From Verrucomicrobiia bacterium (lineage in GTDB: Bacteria > Verrucomicrobiota > Verrucomicrobiae > Limisphaerales > JAKPVM01): a stretch of 58,195 nucleotides of DNA. The DNA lies in assembly GCA_026417275.1 (NCBI GenBank), contig JAOADO010000001.1, forward strand, positions 14,016-72,210. The letters run 5' to 3'. Shown in pieces: positions 51,482-58,195 of this stretch; positions within the stretch are counted from its first letter, which is position 1; each line of letters begins with the position of its first letter. The translations under genes and the position numbers were made by a program. Under the pieces are notes generated by a model. The model was not told where the DNA came from and did not search any database. It saw only the letters and a list, made by a program, of their open reading frames with translations.

Positions 51482-51853
51482 ATGTCTATAAAAGATTTTA
51501 TTATTTCATTGATATCAGCGGTTGGGGGTGGCGAAGATATAAGAAATCTTTCGCCTGATGAATTTGAATTACGGTTAAATGAAAAAGAATGTATTATTCT
51601 GGATGTTCGGACGGAGGAAGAATTTTCTTCTGGTTTTATAAAAGGCGCTAAGAACATCAATTTTCTTTCTTCAGACTTCAGACAACAAATTTCCAGGCTC
51701 GATAAAAATAAGAAATATCTTGTTTATTGCGCCAGCGGAGGACGAAGCGCGGCGGCTTGCAAAATAATGTCCGACCTTGGTTTTGTTGAATGTTACAATC
51801 TTAAAGGTGGAATTAACGCCTGGAAAAAGGCTGGTAAACCAGTTAAAAAATGA
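51482..51853 (+). CDS. Rhodanese-domain sulfurtransferase
   Basis: This 123-residue single-domain rhodanese has an N-terminal helix region, then SPDEFELRLNEKECIILDVRTEEEF, FIKGAKNINF, and the active loop VYCASGGRSA (Cys83 accepts sulfane sulfur), ending with NLKGGINAWKKAGKPV. Family members move sulfur from thiosulfate or persulfides to cyanide or protein partners. The gene lies 43 bases after the YchF-like gene on the same strand, so the two may be co-transcribed and the RNA leader might control both. Confidence 0.93.
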   Translation: MSIKDFIISLISAVGGGEDIRNLSPDEFELRLNEKECIILDVRTEEEFSSGFIKGAKNINFLSSDFRQQISRLDKNKKYLVYCASGGRSAAACKIMSDLGFVECYNLKGGINAWKKAGKPVKK

Positions 51854-51868
51854 ACGCTGTTTTTTTGT

Positions 51869-52672
51869 TTATGTATCGGTCGGTGTTTCATCCCATTCGT
51901 TATTGGGCGCTCTACCACACAGCCAATTCAGGGCAAAATGGCGTTCTATAGAAACTGACTTTACTTCTTCCCACTCTTCTGGCGTCAGGTCTCGGTAGGC
52001 TTTTCCGCGAGCGGCAAAATCTTCATCTATAATCTCAAAATTTCCAAGTTCTTTAGCATGTCTGGCAGTGAACCTTACGATATCGTCAAATGTGCGAAGT
52101 CCTGATTTTTCCATTTGTGGTGTAACTTCTAAAGGATATCCCCCTTCCACTAATTCACGGGTTCGACTGCGCCAGTGCCAGAGTTCAGCCAGTTCGCGAG
52201 CCGCATCAATTTGTTCATTCGGCAAGAGGGTGGGAGATTCGAGTAATTGAGCGATTTGTTCGCTGGAGAGTTTATCGAGCAAATCTGCATTGGCCGGGGT
52301 ATCGTATGGGGGCAATCCATGTATAATGCCAAGAGCCCACAATAGCACTTGAAAAGATTCAAGCCGCCAGAGTGTGTCAATCTGTTGTTGTTCGGTCATT
52401 GTCCACGCTGTACTCATGGCCAATTGTTTCTCTGATGGAGAAAAGGCATCCCATAGCGGTGAGTTGCGAACAGGGTCCCAGAATTTGTCGCGTAATTTTT
52501 CAGACTCTATTATAAAATTCTCCTTATCGCTTTCACTGAAAGATTCATACCACTGTTTTACCATGTCGCGTGGTGGATTAGCCATTCCGTAGCCAATTAC
52601 AAATCTGAGTGCAATCAATCGAGTCGCTACCTCAATAGCAGAGGGACGTCCAGTCTTTGGTGAGAATTGCAT
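51869..52672 (-). CDS. DUF4272 domain protein
   Basis: This 267-residue cytoplasmic, mostly helical protein matches DUF4272. A central WRLESFQVLLWALGII helix is followed by a long helical stretch. The C-terminal signature SIERHFALNWLCGRAPNNEWDETPTDT is diagnostic (A-L-N-W-L ... W-D-x-x-x-T-D-T). Function unknown. It converges on the rhodanese gene with only 15 bases between stops and no terminator that I can see. Confidence 0.85.
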   Translation of the reverse strand: MQFSPKTGRPSAIEVATRLIALRFVIGYGMANPPRDMVKQWYESFSESDKENFIIESEKLRDKFWDPVRNSPLWDAFSPSEKQLAMSTAWTMTEQQQIDTLWRLESFQVLLWALGIIHGLPPYDTPANADLLDKLSSEQIAQLLESPTLLPNEQIDAARELAELWHWRSRTRELVEGGYPLEVTPQMEKSGLRTFDDIVRFTARHAKELGNFEIIDEDFAARGKAYRDLTPEEWEEVKSVSIERHFALNWLCGRAPNNEWDETPTDT

Positions 52673-52775
52673 GGTCTTATGGTATACATTCGAAAAATTT
52701 AAGCAAACATTATTTTAAAAACTGCGCTCGGTTTTGGTAGTTGTTGTTCAATTTGATTTGAATCCGATGAGGATT

Positions 52776-52791
52776 TGCCCGTTATCGGGCA
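52776..52791. terminator. Short hairpin after the CotH gene
   Basis: TGCCCG and CGGGCA form a 6-base-pair stem around TTAT. There is no U-tract on either strand, so termination is uncertain. Confidence 0.3.
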
Positions 52792-52822
52792 TCTTGCTTC
52801 TTGATGTAAAGGCGTGTTGAAG

Positions 52823-54112
52823 TTAGCGCGAGGCGCGACGATTCATCTCTTCATCCAGCCATTTTAATCGTTTTTGAAGCCATTGTTTGATGTGGTGTAT
52901 ATCCTGTTCAAAAGTGGTTTTGTCTGGATAATATCCATCGGTGTTTTTCCAGCGTTCTTTATTACGTTTAACTGCATCTCCGAGTGTTTTCACATTTTCA
53001 TCAATCATTTGAAATAGCGATTCTTCGGAAAACACAGTTTTTCTCAGTTCATTGTATCGTGTGGCAAATCTTTTTCTATATTCTTTGTTCTGATTCAGGC
53101 GTTCGTAGAGATGATTCGACAGCCATACGTCATGCGGATAAACGCTACCATCCCAGTTTCTGCCAAATGAGCCATCGTAATCCCATGGTGCAAAGAAGAA
53201 TTTTTCGGTCTGAACGGCTGTTTTTTGTCCATTGCGCGCCAGAATGTAATTTTTTGTTATGCCATCGCTATTGCTCGTCAAAAGGACGAGCAAGTGAAAG
53301 TCAATTGCGTTTTCTATATCGAGGATGGATTCAATTCCATTGGTAGGATTAAAAAAGACGTTATCTTTTGCTGTGGCAACGAATGTATTCAGGTCCTTTA
53401 ACGGTTTCCAGTATTCCATTTTTTCTACATCAGGTTCTTGTTGTTCATAGCCATTGTAACCCGTCTGTTCAAAGTTGGCGGCATGGTCCACGGCTTTATA
53501 AATGCAGGAAAGAGAAAAATCGTTGGTGTCGGATTTTCTTAAATTAAGCAATTTTCTATTAATTCGCTCCATTAACAGGTAAACGCCCTGGTATTCATCA
53601 TTTAAATACACTTCAACAAACCGACTTGCCGCGGCATAACGCGGTTTTTCCTTCGTTCCCATTTTTAAAAACAGGTCATAAGAGAGTTTATGACGCATGA
53701 GAGAGCGGTCAATAAATGCTGCATTCAATACCCACTGAGAGTTTTTCTTCAAATCAAGCAACTGAACGTCGTTGGACAGGTTGATTCTGTAAGATTTTTT
53801 CGGATAACCAGAGGATACTGCGCCGTGAACACGGACAATTCCGTTATATTGGTTCGTATTGGTGGCTTTTCGTTCATCTATTGAGAGAATTTTAAGCGAG
53901 CATGGTATGTAGTTGCGGTCCAGTACTGGTTTTTTCTGAGTATCAATTAGAACAATCGGAATATCTGGTTTGAAGGAATCAAGAGAGAACATCGCGGGTG
54001 AACTCTGTCCTGTATTTGGCTGAGCATTGACTTTGCCAGTCAAAATTATTGCAACAAACAACAGAATGTTCACTCTTACAATCATTAACATTTTTTTTAT
54101 TCCGCACCTCAT
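52823..54112 (-). CDS. Exported CotH-family kinase-like protein
   Basis: This 429-residue protein has a signal peptide (VRVNILLFVAIILTGKVNA); a second Met seven codons in is also possible. The mature region has the CotH marks: IVRVHGAVSSGYPKKSYRI, RHKLSYDLFL, FVEVYLNDEYQGVYLLMERI, LVLLTSNSDGITKNY (catalytic-loop Asp region), FAPWDYDGSFG (metal-binding Asp), and WLQKRLKWLDEEM at the end. CotH of Bacillus phosphorylates spore-coat proteins; exported copies in Verrucomicrobia probably act on surface proteins, which is inference. It is divergent from the Ser/Thr kinase gene. Confidence 0.88.
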   Translation of the reverse strand: MRCGIKKMLMIVRVNILLFVAIILTGKVNAQPNTGQSSPAMFSLDSFKPDIPIVLIDTQKKPVLDRNYIPCSLKILSIDERKATNTNQYNGIVRVHGAVSSGYPKKSYRINLSNDVQLLDLKKNSQWVLNAAFIDRSLMRHKLSYDLFLKMGTKEKPRYAAASRFVEVYLNDEYQGVYLLMERINRKLLNLRKSDTNDFSLSCIYKAVDHAANFEQTGYNGYEQQEPDVEKMEYWKPLKDLNTFVATAKDNVFFNPTNGIESILDIENAIDFHLLVLLTSNSDGITKNYILARNGQKTAVQTEKFFFAPWDYDGSFGRNWDGSVYPHDVWLSNHLYERLNQNKEYRKRFATRYNELRKTVFSEESLFQMIDENVKTLGDAVKRNKERWKNTDGYYPDKTTFEQDIHHIKQWLQKRLKWLDEEMNRRASR

Positions 54113-54248
54113 TTAAATTTTCCTGATTTTTTAGACGAATTGAATAATTCCCTTATTTATTTAAATATCTTGATTTCAATTGTTCGTAAAATGCGTTAGA
54201 TTAATTTAAACTGTGTAACCTCGCCGAAGAAATGTCTCATGCAAAGGT

Positions 54249-56543
54249 ATGAATACTGAAAAATGCAATCAAAACCGATGTCCGAGATGCGGGATGGCGA
54301 TTCCGCCAGAGTCTCCGGCGGGGTTGTGTCCGAAATGTCTGTTATCGGAGGCGCAGGCGGCAACGGATTCTCCACAAGGAATTGCAACTGATGATGTTCC
54401 ACCGATTGAAAAAATCCGCTCCGCGTTTCCGCAGTTGGAGATTGTTGAACTCATTGGGAGGGGCGGGATGGGGTTTGTTTACAAGGCACGTCAGCCGCAC
54501 CTTGACAGGTATGTTGCGCTTAAGATATTGCCGGATAAACTTGCGCGTGACCCGTTGTTTGCCGAGCGGTTTAACCGCGAGGGGCGAGTGCTGGCAAAAC
54601 TGAGTCATCCCAATATTGTCGCTATCTACGATTTTGGGCAGGCAGGCGAGTTTTATTATCTTTTGATGGAATATGTGGACGGTGTTAACCTGCGGCAGGC
54701 GATGAATTTGGGACGGTTTTCGCCATCGGAGGCGCTGAAGATTGTCCCCAAGATTTGCGAGGCACTGCAGTATGCGCACGAGCACGGCATTCTTCATCGT
54801 GACATTAAACCGGAGAATATTCTGATTGACGCTCATGGGAATGTAAAGATTACGGATTTTGGCATTGCAAAGTTGGTGGGAGACCAGCAGAAGGAGATAA
54901 CGCTTACTGGCACTGGGGTTGCGCTTGGCACGCCGCATTACATGGCGCCAGAACAGATTGAATCGCCAACAAAGGTTGACCAGCGCGCCGATATTTATTC
55001 GCTTGGTGTCGTGTTTTATGAGATGTTGACAGGCGAGTTGCCGCTGGGGAGGTTCGAGCCGCCGTCGGCACGAACGCCCGTACCGAAGGAAGTGGATGAA
55101 GTGGTTTTCAAAAGTCTGGAAAAAGACAAGGAGAAGCGGTTTAAAAGTGCGCAGGAGGTGAAGACAAAGGTTGAGCATATTGGTGAAGCAAAGTTAAGTG
55201 AAAAAGACGATGGCGCAAAAACGATTTCGCAAATCCAATCATCCGGAGAAAAGCAAAAGATTTCCGCTTATGCTGTTGCCTCTGCTACGCTTACGGGTCT
55301 TGGGATTCTGTTTTTCCTGGCTTTTATTGTAGTCATAGGCTCGAAAGGCACCAATATGGTTGCAATAGCGCTCACTCTGTTGCCAGCCGCGCTCTTTTGT
55401 TGCGTGGGAACTGTCCTTGGCTGGATTGGTTTGAGCAAGATGCGCGCCGAACCCGGACGGTGGATAGGTCAGCCACTGGCTATGTTCGGGGCGCTGTCGT
55501 TTCCTGTAACGATTATGTTTTTCCTTTTTGTTGGCGCTCCGTACGCAATGGTGGTAGCTCATGAACCATCGGTGTTTATCAACATTGTTGCACTTGCATT
55601 GCCATGTCTTATGATTGCTTTTTCCACATTGATTGCAATGAAGACGCTTGCCTGGGTTAAGGGACAGGAGAGGATTTCTCCGAACTCAAAGAGAAGTGTT
55701 TTAATTTCTTCGATAATGCTGTTCTGTTTTCTTGTTGCAATGAGATTTCTTTTTGGCGGAGGAAAACATTCCGAGTCGCAAGCACCTGTTCGTCCATCTT
55801 TGTTTATGTCTGCTGGAATAAGTCCGTTGCGTCTCGGTGGGGAGCCTTTGCCCGATGGCATTGTTGAAGTTATTGGCATTTCCGATAATTCAAATCCGCA
55901 TCTCTGGTGGTCGGCGGATGGCAAAAAACAGGTGTATCCAGAAATCAACAGAGATTCGGGGAATCTTGGGGTGGGAAAAGATGAGCGAGAGTTCAATATT
56001 GCATTCAAAGTTGGTAAACTGGATAAATTTGCTGGAATGACATTCATATGTCCTGGCGCTCACGGGCATGGATTTGCGGTGCCAAACTCGATAGATGGAA
56101 ACTTTACAAACGTTCTCCGTGTTGCATATCCCCAGAAAATTCGTGAAGCAACTGTTTACGTTGGTGTGGCATATGGAGATTGGGATACGGTTGCGCGAAC
56201 GGGTCCGACTGAATTCAATCCATCCTGGGTTACTTATCGTGACGGGGAACGGTGGAGGATTCAATTTCTCGGCGCCATCGAGGATAAAGAAGGTAACATC
56301 AACATTTCTTTTTCTTACAATATTCCTGTGACGGATTTCTACACGTGGAGGGTAGTTGCGGCAACCGATGATGGGGCAGAGCATAAAGCCCAGCGATTTA
56401 CTTCGCTTCCAGGCAATTACAAAGCGATATTTAAAAGAGAGTTGGCAGGTAAAATAAAAGAATACCGAATTCAGGTTTTAAAGTATAGGTGGGCAAGTTT
56501 TGATGTGGCTTTGTATCCTGAATCTGGTAATGTTGGTAAGTGA
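54249..56543 (+). CDS. Membrane Ser/Thr protein kinase with N-terminal zinc ribbon and extracytoplasmic domain
   Basis: This 764-residue protein has, in order: a zinc ribbon (Cys11, Cys14, Cys27, Cys30); a Hanks-type kinase domain (about 64-325) with IGRGGMGFVYKA, the invariant Lys92 (VALKIL), HRDIKPENIL (Asp185), DFG (Asp203), GTPHYMAPEQ and DIYSLGVVFYEML; five membrane segments (about 340-500); and a C-terminal beta-rich region of about 240 residues, probably outside the membrane. All catalytic residues are present, so it should be active. The sigma-factor gene begins inside its stop (GTGA), a strong sign of one signalling unit. The ligand of the outer domain is unknown. Confidence 0.92.
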   Translation: MNTEKCNQNRCPRCGMAIPPESPAGLCPKCLLSEAQAATDSPQGIATDDVPPIEKIRSAFPQLEIVELIGRGGMGFVYKARQPHLDRYVALKILPDKLARDPLFAERFNREGRVLAKLSHPNIVAIYDFGQAGEFYYLLMEYVDGVNLRQAMNLGRFSPSEALKIVPKICEALQYAHEHGILHRDIKPENILIDAHGNVKITDFGIAKLVGDQQKEITLTGTGVALGTPHYMAPEQIESPTKVDQRADIYSLGVVFYEMLTGELPLGRFEPPSARTPVPKEVDEVVFKSLEKDKEKRFKSAQEVKTKVEHIGEAKLSEKDDGAKTISQIQSSGEKQKISAYAVASATLTGLGILFFLAFIVVIGSKGTNMVAIALTLLPAALFCCVGTVLGWIGLSKMRAEPGRWIGQPLAMFGALSFPVTIMFFLFVGAPYAMVVAHEPSVFINIVALALPCLMIAFSTLIAMKTLAWVKGQERISPNSKRSVLISSIMLFCFLVAMRFLFGGGKHSESQAPVRPSLFMSAGISPLRLGGEPLPDGIVEVIGISDNSNPHLWWSADGKKQVYPEINRDSGNLGVGKDEREFNIAFKVGKLDKFAGMTFICPGAHGHGFAVPNSIDGNFTNVLRVAYPQKIREATVYVGVAYGDWDTVARTGPTEFNPSWVTYRDGERWRIQFLGAIEDKEGNINISFSYNIPVTDFYTWRVVAATDDGAEHKAQRFTSLPGNYKAIFKRELAGKIKEYRIQVLKYRWASFDVALYPESGNVGK

Positions 56544-57289
56544 GCAGCGATTTTACAAATCAATCGTTTGCGCCGACGAGGTGGACACTTGTGTTGAGGA
56601 GTTGCGGAGGGAGCGAGCAAGCGCGTGCCGCTCTCTCTGAGTTGTGCGAGATTTATTATCGTCCCGCGATTGGATTTTTGAGGGCATATTGCGGCAATGA
56701 GGAAACCGCGCAGGAGATTGCACACGAGTTTTTCGCCAGACTTCTAGAAAAAGGCGGATTTGAAAATGTTGACCCTGCCCGTGGAAAGTTCAGGTCGTAT
56801 CTGCTCGGGGCGTTGAAACATTTTGTCCATGAAAAAAGGAAATATGAACGCAGGCAAAAACGTGGTGGTGGCGTTAGCGTTGAGTCAATTGATGCTCCTG
56901 TTGAACTCGAAGAAAGTGAAATTCAACCGCAATTTTCAGATGAATCTCTTAGGAATCTCGACCTTTATTTTGATAAAGAATGGGCATTGACTGTTGTTGG
57001 ACGCGCTTTGAAGAGTGTTGAAGAAAGATATAAATTGGAGGGTAAATTCGAACAATATGAAGTGTTAAAACTGTGGCTTACAGAAGTGCCCACAGAGTTG
57101 AACCAGAAATCTGCGGCTGAGAAACTCGGAATAAGCGAAACAGCCGTAAAGGTGGCAATTCACCGTTTAAGGAAAAGATTCAGAGAGGCAGTCAAGCAGG
57201 AAATAGCGCAGACTGTGACGGAGGGCTGCGACATTCTGGAAGAGTTAAACTATCTGATACAGGTTTTATCGGCAGATTTAGATGTGTGA
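56540..57289 (+). CDS. ECF-type RNA polymerase sigma factor, kinase-associated
   Basis: This 249-residue protein starts with GTG at 56540, overlapping the kinase stop by four bases. Region 2 covers about 28-100: FAPTRWTLVL upstream, then YYRPAIGFLRAYCGNEETAQEIAHEFFARLLEKGGFENVDPARGKFRSYLLGALKHFV. A linker of about 60 residues follows. Region 4 (about 165-225) reads NQKSAAEKLGISETAVKVAIHRLRKRFREA, a helix-turn-helix. It is longer than standard ECF sigmas. No anti-sigma factor is visible. From context, the kinase probably controls it by phosphorylation. In many PVC operons the sigma gene comes first; here it comes second. Confidence 0.88.
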   Translation: MSSDFTNQSFAPTRWTLVLRSCGGSEQARAALSELCEIYYRPAIGFLRAYCGNEETAQEIAHEFFARLLEKGGFENVDPARGKFRSYLLGALKHFVHEKRKYERRQKRGGGVSVESIDAPVELEESEIQPQFSDESLRNLDLYFDKEWALTVVGRALKSVEERYKLEGKFEQYEVLKLWLTEVPTELNQKSAAEKLGISETAVKVAIHRLRKRFREAVKQEIAQTVTEGCDILEELNYLIQVLSADLDV

Positions 57290-57318
57290 GTCATTCATTG
57301 ATATAAAAACTCATCAAA

Positions 57319-57352
57319 AAAAACAGGCATGGTTTTTGCCATGCCTGTTTTT
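57319..57352. terminator. Bidirectional intrinsic terminator
   Basis: A stem of up to 14 base pairs (ACAGGCATGG / CCATGCCTGT core, 57319-57332 with 57339-57352) has A-runs on the left and T-runs on the right. It can serve the sigma-factor gene and the converging chemotaxis gene. Confidence 0.92.
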
Positions 57353-57372
57353 AAATATTGTATAATAGAAGA

Positions 57373-58195
57373 TTACGCTGTCACAAGTTTTGATTTTGCC
57401 TTTGCAATTACTGTCGGTTCTGCTTCGCCTTCTTCTCCGTTTAAATTAATTTTGAACTGCGCAACAATGTCTTTAAGTTCTTTTGTGAGTTTGGCGAGTT
57501 CCTCAATTGCCTTCAGGCTTTCAGCCACAGATTGTGTTGTTGTATGAGCCGCTTGCGAAACGCCAGTTATGTTGTTAGCGATTTCTTTACTACCCTTAGC
57601 GGCTTCGGATGTGTTTCTGACAATTTCGTTCATGGTAACAGATTGCTCCTCGACCGCACTGGCAATGACGGTTTGAATCTGGTCAATTTTCTTTATGATG
57701 TCGCTAATTTCCTGAATCGCATCAACGGCTTTCTTGGCGTCTGTCTGAATAATTTCTACTTTGCCAGCGATTTCCTCTGTGGCTTTTGCGGTTTGTTTGG
57801 CGAGTTCTTTAACCTCGTTTGCCACGACCGCAAATCCCTTGCCTGCCTCGCCGGCGCGTGCGGCTTCAATAGTGGCATTAAGGGCCAATAAATTTGTTTG
57901 CTCTGCGATTGAAGTAATAACCTTTACAACATCGTTGATTTGAGCGCTACTTGAGCCCAAACGATTCATCGTTTGGCTTGCCCTATCTGCGGCAACTGCC
58001 GCCTGGTTTGCAACTTTAGCGGCGTCCACAGCCTGTCTAGCTATTTCTTTTATGCTAGCGCCAATCTCTTCGGCGGCAGTGGCAACAGACGATACGTTCT
58101 TGCTAACCTGTTCCGCCGCACTTGCAACCACATTAGCCTGCGCGCTTGTTTCCTCCGCATTAGAAGAAACCTGCGTGTTAGTGCTCGAAAGTGTC
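57373..58195 (-). CDS. Methyl-accepting chemotaxis protein, C-terminal signalling part
   Basis: The frame is open to the right end of the window, so the N-terminus lies outside. About 273 C-terminal residues are seen. They contain the methylation-helix coiled coil and the hairpin tip ([34 protein letters not shown]), which binds CheA and CheW. The helical return ([21 protein letters not shown]) follows. A short Glu-rich tail with Lys/Ala repeats ends the protein, with no CheR-binding pentapeptide seen. The sensor domain cannot be read. The GTG at 58131 is internal and not the start. It ends at a shared terminator. Confidence 0.93.
   Translation of the reverse strand, partial: TLSSTNTQVSSNAEETSAQANVVASAAEQVSKNVSSVATAAEEIGASIKEIARQAVDAAKVANQAAVAADRASQTMNRLGSSSAQINDVVKVITSIAEQTNLLALNATIEAARAGEAGKGFAVVANEVKELAKQTAKATEEIAGKVEIIQTDAKKAVDAIQEISDIIKKIDQIQTVIASAVEEQSVTMNEIVRNTSEAAKGSKEIANNITGVSQAAHTTTQSVAESLKAIEELAKLTKELKDIVAQFKINLNGEEGEAEPTVIAKAKSKLVTA

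Noticed and set aside
54342..55178. 278-codon minus-strand frame inside the Ser/Thr kinase gene
   Set aside because: It is antisense to a well-conserved kinase domain. Its composition (many Arg, His, Leu) is that of a reverse-strand shadow.

Overview
The window looks like a chromosomal piece of a Gram-negative bacterium of the Planctomycetes-Verrucomicrobia-Chlamydiae (PVC) group, most likely Verrucomicrobiota. This rests on recognised gene families, not on a search. The pointers are: a pseudopilin of the FTLIELLVVIAII type with a long C-terminal domain; secreted RCC1/Ig-repeat and concanavalin-like proteins; a zinc-ribbon Ser/Thr kinase with several membrane segments fused in an operon to an ECF-type sigma factor; Tat-exported sugar-isomerase and deacetylase-like proteins; ThuA and CotH proteins; and heptose, lipoprotein and RND-efflux genes that imply an outer membrane. 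Composition is A+T-leaning. I saw no rRNA, tRNA, CRISPR array, insertion sequence or phage gene.

Layout. 1-3.8 kb: the end of an unknown conserved gene, a PfkB/HldE-like kinase, a cold-shock protein, an N-acetylhexosamine-kinase-like protein and a stand-alone heptose-1-phosphate adenylyltransferase. 3.8-13.3 kb: aspS with a clear terminator, a three-gene metal-type RND efflux operon, purM and a Tat-exported TIM-barrel protein. 13.5-18.8 kb (minus strand): rplU-rpmA, dnaE and a DUF72 protein. 18.9-24.6 kb: a LapA-like membrane protein with a secreted partner, then cell-surface proteins (pseudopilin, RCC1-Ig-RCC1, carbohydrate-binding-like). 24.6-32.9 kb: a DUF2779 nuclease, gpsA, lemA, a thioredoxin/CcdA pair, asd and polX. 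33-41.5 kb: GH51 arabinofuranosidase, an RlmI-like methyltransferase, a deacetylase-like Tat protein, an exported methyltransferase, ThuA, cupin, HIT and a secreted endonuclease/phosphatase-like protein. 41.9-47.4 kb: small lipoproteins, a zinc-ribbon coiled-coil protein, a frameshifted D-2-hydroxyacid dehydrogenase and glmS. 47.8-58.2 kb: a sugar porter, a Sua5/TsaC enzyme, a YchF-like protein without a GTPase domain, a rhodanese, DUF4272, CotH, the kinase/sigma pair and the end of a chemotaxis receptor.

Expression signals are unusual. Almost no gene has a Shine-Dalgarno sequence; the one strong exception is AGGAGG before the LapA-like gene. For several genes a plausible -35/-10 pair places transcription start at or within a few bases of the ATG, which suggests leaderless mRNAs. 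One of these, a small cupin gene, has a perfect TTGAT-N4-ATCAA (FNR-type) site centred where a class II activator would bind.

The strongest candidate for something undescribed is the leader at 50655-50736. A promoter-like pair is followed by an 82-base leader that can fold into a closing stem, an inner hairpin whose loop pairs as a pseudoknot, and a mutually exclusive terminator-like hairpin ending at the ATG. The gene behind it encodes a YchF relative that keeps the helical and TGS regions but has lost most of the GTPase domain.
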